The position numbers and the translations under genes are program-made. Source: Bifidobacteriaceae bacterium (lineage in GTDB: Bacteria; Actinomycetota; Actinomycetes; Actinomycetales; WQXJ01). From it: DNA of 19,841 nucleotides. Positions 14,750 through 19,841 of this stretch are shown here, one piece after another; the stretch's first letter is position 1, and each line of letters begins with the position of its first letter. The stretch covers positions 1 through 19,841 of the forward strand of contig JAITLE010000250.1 of NCBI GenBank assembly GCA_031278075.1. The letters run 5' to 3'. Below the pieces are notes generated by a model. It was not told where the DNA came from, did not search any database, and saw nothing but the letters and a program-made list of their open reading frames with translations.

Positions 14750-16014
14750 CGATCGGCGTGCGACAACGGCCGTTGGCGGCGAACGTGGAGCTCACGGCGG
14801 AACTCATCGGGCCCGCGCGGCTGCGGGCGCTGGTGACGGCGCGCTACATGATCCTCATCCCCGTCGTGGTGCTGACGCTGCTTGGTCTGGTCATGACGAT
14901 GTCGGCGCACACCGTCCTGGCGCTGAACGATGGGGACAGCCCGTACACGGCGGGTTGGAAGCAGGCGGCGTACGCGCTCGCCGGCGCGGTGGCGGGCTGG
15001 CTGCTGGCGTGGATTCCGCGGCTGCGGGGGCGGGTCGTGGCGTGGGCGGCCCTCGCCACCGCGTTCGCGGCGCAGATAGCGATGCTGTTCACCCCGTGGG
15101 GTGTGGACAAATTCGGGAATCGCGCCTGGTTGAAGGTGCCGCTCACCCCGCTGACGATCCAGCCCTCTGAGTTCATCAAATTGGGTCTGGCGCTGTGGCT
15201 GGGGTTGGTGCTGGCGCTGAAATGGCGCGAGCTCAGGCATTGGTCAGGTTTGGCGGCGCCCGCGCTGATCGGGATCGTGATCTCTGTCGGGCTGGTGGCG
15301 GCCGGGAAAGACATGGGCACCGCGCTGATCATCGGTCTGATCGGAATCGGGGCGCTGGTGCTCGCGGGTGTGCCGTGGACGAAGATGGCCTGTGTGGTGG
15401 CGGTGGCCGGGCTGGCCGGCGCCGTGGCGGTGAAGATCTCACCCGAACGATTCCTGCGCATGATGGTCGCGTACAACCCGTCGGCTTGCGAAGAAGCCCC
15501 AGAAGCTTGCTGGCAGATCAAACAAGCGGGCTTTTCGATGGCTAGGGGGAGTTGGTTCGGCTCGGGTCTTGGCGCCTCGCGCGCCAAATGGGCCTACCTG
15601 TCTCAGGCCGATTCGGACTTCATCTACGCGATCATCGGCGAGGAGCTCGGGGTGCTGGGGGGTCTGGCGGTCCTGGTCCTGTTCGCCGTGCTCGGTTGGG
15701 GTCTGTTCCAAGTGGTCCGGTTGCATCCCTCCCGGCGGGTCCAGATCACGACAGGCGCCGTCGCTTGTTGGATCGAGGTGCAGGCGCTGGTCAACATAGG
15801 CATGGTGATCGGGCTGATGCCGGTGATCGGGGTTCCGTTGCCGTTCGTCTCCTCGGGTGGTTCGGCGCTGGTGTCGGGCCTGATGGCGATCGGGGCGGTG
15901 TTCGGCTTGATGCGCACCAACCAGCAGGTCGACGACGCGCTGCGGTGGCGTTCACGGCGCTCCCGCCGGGTGGCGGCGGTGGTCCGGGCAGGCGGCGGGA
16001 CACCGACGCGATGA
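14746..16014 (+). CDS. ftsW: Septal peptidoglycan glycosyltransferase FtsW (SEDS family)
   Basis: A 422-residue polytopic SEDS protein that polymerises lipid II at the septum together with FtsI. About ten membrane segments start near residue 33. Key signatures are GNRAWLK (124-130), IQPSEFIKLG (138-147), QADSDFIYAIIGEELG (287-302), whose D291 corresponds by alignment to the catalytic aspartate, and PLPFVSSGGSALVS. The second loop has SDFIY preceded by Asp rather than the common His or Arg. The C-terminal tail is short and Arg-rich. The start is GTG 14746, overlapping the murD stop as GTGA, with GAAGGAGG at 14731-14738 at good spacing. FtsW rather than RodA is favoured by gene order. Confidence 0.95.
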   Translation: MTIGVRQRPLAANVELTAELIGPARLRALVTARYMILIPVVVLTLLGLVMTMSAHTVLALNDGDSPYTAGWKQAAYALAGAVAGWLLAWIPRLRGRVVAWAALATAFAAQIAMLFTPWGVDKFGNRAWLKVPLTPLTIQPSEFIKLGLALWLGLVLALKWRELRHWSGLAAPALIGIVISVGLVAAGKDMGTALIIGLIGIGALVLAGVPWTKMACVVAVAGLAGAVAVKISPERFLRMMVAYNPSACEEAPEACWQIKQAGFSMARGSWFGSGLGASRAKWAYLSQADSDFIYAIIGEELGVLGGLAVLVLFAVLGWGLFQVVRLHPSRRVQITTGAVACWIEVQALVNIGMVIGLMPVIGVPLPFVSSGGSALVSGLMAIGAVFGLMRTNQQVDDALRWRSRRSRRVAAVVRAGGGTPTR

Positions 16015-17093
16015 GGCTGATCCTCGCCGGCGGGGGAACCTTCGGGCATGTGGGGCCGCTGCTCGCGACCGCGGCGGAGCTGCGTCGCCGCCAGCCAGAC
16101 GTCGAATTGCGGGTGGTCGGGACCCGCGAAGGCCTGGAGGCCGCCATGGCGCCGGCCGCCGGCCTGGAATTGGTCACCATCCCGAAGGCGCCGTTCCCGC
16201 GCCGCATCGACGGCGCCGCGTTGCGCTTCCCTGCGCGGTGGCGCCGCGCGCGGCGCCTGGTCCGCGCTTTGATCAGTGATTTCGCGCCCGATGCCGTCGT
16301 CGGCTTCGGCGGGTATGTCTCGCCGCCGGTCTACCGGGCCGCGGCCGCGGCGCGCATCCCGGTGGTGGTCCACGAGGCCAACGCCCGCCCCGGGTTGGCG
16401 AACCGGTGGGGGGCGCGGCGCGCGGCCGCCGTGGCCGTCGCGTTCCCTGGCACGCCGCTGCCGGGCGCCCAGTTGGTGGGGATGCCGATGCGGCGCGCGG
16501 TGGCCCAGCTGAACCGGGCCGAGGCGTGTCCCGCGGCGCGCCGTGAGCTGGGCCTCGACCCCGACCGGCCCACCTTGCTGGTGGCCGGCGGCTCCCTTGG
16601 CGCGGTGCGCCTCAACCAGGCGATGTCGCTGGTCGCCTCGGAGCTGATCGCCGCCGGAGCCCAGGTGCTGCACCTGGCCGGCCGCGGCAAAGCCGACGAG
16701 TTGCGGGCCGCCCTGGCGGGCGTCGACCCGGAGCGGTACCGGGTCGTGGAGTATCTGGAGCGTATGGAGTTGGCGCTGGCCGCCGCGGACCTGGCCGTGC
16801 AACGCGCGGGCGCGGCGACCGTCGCCGAGTTGGCTTGCGCCGCCCTCCCCGCGGTGTTGGTGCCGCTCGCGGTCGGGAACGGCGAGCAACGACTCAACGC
16901 CGCCGGGCTCGTGGGGGCGGGCGGCGCGGTGCTGGTCGAGAACGACGAGTTCGCTCGGTGGGCGCCGGGGAACCTGGCCGCGTTGCTGACAGCGCGGGAC
17001 CGGTTGGCGCGCATGTCGGAGGCGGCCGCGACCCAGGCGATCCGCGACGGCGCCGAGCGGCTCGCCGACCTGATCGAGGCGGTGACGGCGTGA
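16011..17093 (+). CDS. murG: Lipid II-forming GlcNAc transferase MurG
   Basis: A 360-residue GT28 glycosyltransferase on the inner membrane face that adds GlcNAc to lipid I. The N-terminal glycine loop is AGGGTFGHVGPLLA, where F11 replaces the usual Gly or Ala and H13 is kept. VVGFGGYVSPPVY and HEANARPGLANR follow. The C-terminal domain has GGSLGAVRLNQ (usually GGSQGA), RAGAATVAEL with the conserved Glu, and GEQRLNAA with the donor-binding Gln. All other family features are in order and the length is normal. The start is ATG 16011, overlapping the ftsW stop by four bases (ATGA). murC begins as GTGA at the stop. Confidence 0.94.
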   Translation: MRLILAGGGTFGHVGPLLATAAELRRRQPDVELRVVGTREGLEAAMAPAAGLELVTIPKAPFPRRIDGAALRFPARWRRARRLVRALISDFAPDAVVGFGGYVSPPVYRAAAAARIPVVVHEANARPGLANRWGARRAAAVAVAFPGTPLPGAQLVGMPMRRAVAQLNRAEACPAARRELGLDPDRPTLLVAGGSLGAVRLNQAMSLVASELIAAGAQVLHLAGRGKADELRAALAGVDPERYRVVEYLERMELALAAADLAVQRAGAATVAELACAALPAVLVPLAVGNGEQRLNAAGLVGAGGAVLVENDEFARWAPGNLAALLTARDRLARMSEAAATQAIRDGAERLADLIEAVTA

Positions 17094-18451
17094 CCCGCGC
17101 AAGTCGCGCCGAGTCGGCGCACTTGATGGGTGTCGGGGGAGTGGGTATGGCGGCCGTGGCGGAACTGTTGGTGGCGCAGGGTGTGGCGGTCTCGGGGTGC
17201 GACGGCGCGGATTCGGCGCGGCTGCGGCGGCTCGGCGGGCTCGGCGTGGCGACCTGTGTGGGGCATGATCCGGGGCATCTGGCAGGGGTGGACCGGGTGG
17301 TGTTCTCGAGCGCGATCCGGGCGGACAACCCGGAGCTGGTCGCCGCCAGGGCCGCGCCGAACCTGGTCGTGGAACACCGGGCGGAGGCGCTCGCCCGGAT
17401 CGCGAACGCGCGGCGGTTGGTGGCGGTCGCGGGCGCGCACGGGAAGACGACGACTTCCGCGATGGCGGTCGCGGTGCTCGAGGCGGGGGGGCTGGAGCCC
17501 TCGTATGCGATCGGGTCGGAGCTGGTCGGGCGGGGATCCGGCGCACGCCTCGGCACTGGTTCGGTCATGGTGATCGAGGCGGACGAATCGGACGGCTCAT
17601 TCCTGGGCTACCGGCCCGAGGTGGCGGTGGTGACGAACGTCGAACCGGATCACCTCGACCACTATGGCGCCGAAGAGGCGCTGGTCGAGGCGTTCCGGGA
17701 GTTCGTCGCGCGGACCCTGCCAGGTGGGGTGTTGATCGCGTGCGCGGTGGATCCGGGGGCGCTGGCTCTGGCCGAGTGGGCGCGCGCCGCCGGCCTGGAC
17801 CTGGCGATCTGGCTGTACGGCGCCGCTGGCGGCCAGCCGGGCGGCGCGGACGGCGTCGGGCGGGGGGACGGCGGCGAGGTGGCCGATCCGCGGCCCAGCG
17901 GGCCGCCGGGGCGACACATGGCGCTGAACGCTCGGGCGGCGCAGCTGGTGGGGGAGTGGTTCGGGGTGGCGCCCGCCCTCGCGCGCGCGGGGCTGGCGGG
18001 CTTCGCCGGAACTGCGCGGCGCTTCGAATCACGCGGCGAGGCGCGCGGCGTCAGAGTGTTCGACGATTACGCGCATCACCCGACGGAGGTGGCGGCGACG
18101 CTGGCCGCGGCTCGCGATGTGGCGGGCCAGGGGCGGCTCCTGGTGGTGTTCCAACCGCATCTGTATTCGCGGACGGCGCGATTCCAAGCTGAGTTCGCCG
18201 AGGCGTTGGGCGGCGCCGACAGGGTCTGGTTGATGGACGTGTACGGCGCCCGCGAAGCGCCGCTGCCTGGGGTCAGCTCCGCTCTGATCGCGCGTCGCAT
18301 GGAGGCGACGAAGGCGGAGCGCGCGCCGGACCGCGGTGTGATCGGCGCGGCGGTGGCGCGCGCGGCCCGGCCCGGAGATCTGGTCTTCACGATGGGCGCG
18401 GGAGACGTGACCGAACTCGGGGACGAGATCCTGCGGGAGCTGAGGCGCTGA
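17090..18451 (+). CDS. murC: UDP-MurNAc:L-alanine ligase MurC
   Basis: A 453-residue Mur ligase that starts the stem peptide by adding L-Ala. The N-terminus has the UDP-binding loop HLMGVGGVGMA and VVFSSAIRADNPE. The ATP loop is AGAHGKTTTSAM (K119). EADESDGSFL and NVEPDHLDHYG mark the central domain. The C-terminal domain has FDDYAHHPTE, FQPHLYSRT and PGVS. Between LYG (about residue 243) and GRHMALN (about 274-280) lies a Gly/Asp/Pro-rich stretch where family members have about 50 ordered residues, and the usual HNVLNA reads HMALNA. The core catalytic motifs are all present. The start is GTG 17090, overlapping the murG stop by four bases; the stop overlaps ftsQ by one. Confidence 0.94.
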   Translation: MTRASRAESAHLMGVGGVGMAAVAELLVAQGVAVSGCDGADSARLRRLGGLGVATCVGHDPGHLAGVDRVVFSSAIRADNPELVAARAAPNLVVEHRAEALARIANARRLVAVAGAHGKTTTSAMAVAVLEAGGLEPSYAIGSELVGRGSGARLGTGSVMVIEADESDGSFLGYRPEVAVVTNVEPDHLDHYGAEEALVEAFREFVARTLPGGVLIACAVDPGALALAEWARAAGLDLAIWLYGAAGGQPGGADGVGRGDGGEVADPRPSGPPGRHMALNARAAQLVGEWFGVAPALARAGLAGFAGTARRFESRGEARGVRVFDDYAHHPTEVAATLAAARDVAGQGRLLVVFQPHLYSRTARFQAEFAEALGGADRVWLMDVYGAREAPLPGVSSALIARRMEATKAERAPDRGVIGAAVARAARPGDLVFTMGAGDVTELGDEILRELRR

Positions 18452-19575
18452 TGGGACTCGCCGTTTACCTCGGCTTCGGGCGGGCCGCGGGCTCGCCCAC
18501 GCCAGCGCCGCGGCCCGGGCCGCCGCGGCAGGCTGGACCGGGTGTCCGGCAGGCGGCGCCGTCGCCGCGGCGGGTCGGGCCGGCGGTTCAGGGCGGGCCG
18601 CGGCGGCAGGCTGGACCGGGTGTCGGGCAGGCTCGACCGGGCGCCGGCCGTGTGGACGCGCCGGGTTCCGGCTCGCTGGCGGCGGGCGGCGCCATTGGGT
18701 GGCGTCCCACCCGGTCGACCGCCAACGTGCCGCCGGCCGGCGCCCGCCCGCCGGCTGGGCGTCGGCCGGGCGCGCCCGCTGGACGTCTTCCAACCGGACG
18801 CGTGCCCGCCGGGCACGTGCCCGGCGCCCCGCGCCCCGCCTCCGCCCTCGTCGAACGGACACAAGTCGTCTTCGAGCAACGGCGCAAAGCGGCCCGGCGT
18901 GCCGCGGTCGGGCGGGCCATGCGCTGGATCGTGCCGGTCGGGATCGTCGGGGGGCTTGTCGGGTTGGTCTATCTCTCCCCGGTGTTCGCGGTGCGGGTGG
19001 GCGACATCGAAGTGCTCGGGCGGGGCGGCTGGATCGACCCGGCGGCGGTCTCCGAGACGCTGTCCCGGGACGTGGGAGTCCCGCTGGCTCGGCTCGACAC
19101 GGGCGCCACCGAGGCTCGCCTCGAAGCGATGCCCGGCGTCGCGGATGCCAAGGTCAGGCGCAACTGGCCAACGGGTCTGATTGTGGAGCTGACACCGCGC
19201 GTCGCCGCGGCGGCCGTCGCCGACGGGGCCGGCTACGTGCTGCTCGACGTGGACGCCACGCCCGTCGCCTCGGTCGCCGAGGCGCCGGAGGGTCTCCCCG
19301 TGATCGAGGTTCCGCTGACCGCGGGGAACGAGCGCACCGTCGGCGCGGTGCTGCGGGTGGTGTCGTCGTTGCCGCAATCCCTGTCGCGCTCGGTCGCGAC
19401 GATCGGCGGCGCGACCGAGGACACAGTCACGTTCACCCTGATCAGCGGAGTGCAGATCATCTGGGGCTCGGCTGACGCCGCGGCGGTGAAGGCGGCCGCG
19501 GTCGAGATCCTGTTGAAACAGCCCGACGTGACGTCGATCGACGTGAGCGCGCCCGAGTCCCCGGTGGTCCGCTGA
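18451..19575 (+). CDS. ftsQ: Cell division protein FtsQ (POTRA domain)
   Basis: A 374-residue bitopic protein of the divisome that recruits the FtsL/FtsB pair. A very long cytoplasmic tail (about residues 1-156) is rich in Gly, Pro, Arg and Ala. It is followed by a basic helix (QRRKAARRAAVGRAMR) and one membrane segment (about 158-176). The POTRA domain (about 180-250) has VRVGDIEVLGRGGW, GVPLARLDT and AKVRRNWPTGLIVELTPR, which is the classic FtsQ pattern. A beta-rich FtsQ/DivIB domain completes the protein. The start ATG overlaps the murC stop (TGATG). This is the last plus-strand gene seen; ftsZ, which commonly follows ftsQ in actinobacteria, is not there. Confidence 0.95.
   Translation: MGLAVYLGFGRAAGSPTPAPRPGPPRQAGPGVRQAAPSPRRVGPAVQGGPRRQAGPGVGQARPGAGRVDAPGSGSLAAGGAIGWRPTRSTANVPPAGARPPAGRRPGAPAGRLPTGRVPAGHVPGAPRPASALVERTQVVFEQRRKAARRAAVGRAMRWIVPVGIVGGLVGLVYLSPVFAVRVGDIEVLGRGGWIDPAAVSETLSRDVGVPLARLDTGATEARLEAMPGVADAKVRRNWPTGLIVELTPRVAAAAVADGAGYVLLDVDATPVASVAEAPEGLPVIEVPLTAGNERTVGAVLRVVSSLPQSLSRSVATIGGATEDTVTFTLISGVQIIWGSADAAAVKAAAVEILLKQPDVTSIDVSAPESPVVR
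18526..18632 (+). repeat. 29-bp direct repeat in the 5' part of ftsQ
   Basis: The 29-bp copies at 18526-18554 and 18604-18632 differ at one base. They are 78 bp apart, an in-frame distance, and encode RQAGPGVRQA and RQAGPGVGQA in the cytoplasmic tail. This suggests the tail grew by internal duplication. Confidence 0.85.
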
Positions 19576-19602
19576 CTGTGTCCGCCAGGGGCGGGACGAA
19601 TC

Positions 19603-19623
19603 GGCGGCGGCCGGGCCGCCGCC
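19603..19623. terminator. Candidate bidirectional terminator between ftsQ and the amidohydrolase gene
   Basis: GGCGGCGGCC (19603-19612) and GGCCGCCGCC (19614-19623) are perfect reverse complements around one base; as a hairpin this is an 8-bp GC stem with a 5-nt loop. It sits between two convergent stop codons, 27 nt after ftsQ, and its last base is within the stop codon of the opposite gene. There is no T-run on either side, as is usual in high-GC actinobacteria. Confidence 0.55.
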
Positions 19624-19841
19624 TAGATGGTGCTGTGGGTGGGGCGGCCCGCCAGCCACGTGGCCGCGACCGGCATGGCGCGCAGTTCCGTGGCGCTCGC
19701 GGCGAACGGATCGCACTCGACCAACTGCAGGTCCGCGGTCATGCCCACCCGCACCTCGCTCAACCCGCGAGCTGACGCGCCGATCGCCTCGCGCATCCCG
19801 ATCTGCTGCTCGGGGCGCCACGGCGCCCGCCCGTCGCGGGA
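19623..19841 (-). CDS. Amidohydrolase family protein, C-terminal end (runs off right edge)
   Basis: Seventy-two C-terminal codons of a gene reading leftward into the window and ending at TAG (19625-19623). The translated end shows WRPEQQIGMREAIGASARG, then VRVGMTADLQLVECDPFAA, then ELRAMPVAATWLAGRPTHST. This is the pattern at the end of TIM-barrel amidohydrolases of the YtcJ type: a helix preceding the final strands, a GxxADL motif, and a closing xVxATxxxGRxTH. Metal ligands lie outside the window, so the substrate cannot be guessed. It is convergent with ftsQ, separated by 47 bp that contain a strong hairpin. It is not part of the division operon. Confidence 0.8.
   Translation of the reverse strand, partial: SRDGRAPWRPEQQIGMREAIGASARGLSEVRVGMTADLQLVECDPFAASATELRAMPVAATWLAGRPTHSTI

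Noticed and set aside
18076..19821. 581-codon minus-strand open frame over murC, ftsQ and the right edge
   Set aside because: Its composition mirrors the ftsQ coding strand and it shows no domain. The real minus-strand gene at the edge is in another frame and ends at 19623.
1..19841. A previously undescribed multi-gene system
   Set aside because: Almost every gene belongs to a well-known family in conserved order. The unknowns (PAC2, DUF3040, the spermidine-synthase-like protein) are common in actinobacteria and do not form a new linked module here.

Overview
The window is a high-GC (roughly 70%) stretch of an actinobacterial (Actinomycetota) chromosome built around the division and cell wall (dcw) cluster. 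The assignment rests on GTG/TTG starts, a DUF3040 gene just upstream of mraZ, a PAC2-family gene, an actinobacterial-type HelD/HelR ATPase, and long Gly/Ala/Arg/Pro-rich cytoplasmic tails on FtsI and FtsQ. The genus cannot be resolved from the sequence alone.

Layout. 1-827 (minus): N-terminal part of a HelD-like RNA polymerase-recycling ATPase, running off the left edge. 957-1871 (plus): PAC2-family protein, divergent from it. 2018-2221 (plus): cold-shock protein. 2208-3023 (minus): spermidine-synthase-like methyltransferase-fold protein whose 3' end overlaps the cold-shock gene by 14 bp. 3065-4300 (plus): DNA polymerase IV (dinB). 4306-4698 (plus): DUF3040 membrane protein. A gene-free leader of about 300 bp follows and carries two TGGGN boxes with 10-bp periodicity, as expected for MraZ autoregulation. 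Then come mraZ, a 146-bp gap with two strong GC hairpins, and the run rsmH-ftsL-ftsI-murE-murF-mraY-murD-ftsW-murG-murC-ftsQ (5572-19575). The right edge holds the C-terminus of an amidohydrolase on the minus strand (19623-19841).

The genes from rsmH to ftsQ are joined by stop/start overlaps of 1, 4 or 7 nt, or a 3-nt gap. They therefore look like one translationally coupled operon. Together they build UDP-MurNAc-pentapeptide (MurC, D, E, F), attach it to lipid and complete lipid II (MraY, MurG), polymerise and cross-link septal peptidoglycan (FtsW, FtsI), and provide the FtsQ/FtsL scaffold. RsmH methylates 16S rRNA and MraZ is the cluster regulator.

No mobile element, CRISPR array, phage gene or clearly new system is visible. 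The points that merit a second look are smaller. ftsZ does not follow ftsQ and a convergent amidohydrolase lies there instead. A 39-bp in-frame tandem repeat lies in the FtsI tail. FtsL, FtsI and FtsQ share similar low-complexity tails. Unusual residues occur in nucleotide-binding or glycine-rich loops of MurF, MurD and MurG. Part of MurC appears to be replaced by a Gly-rich linker.
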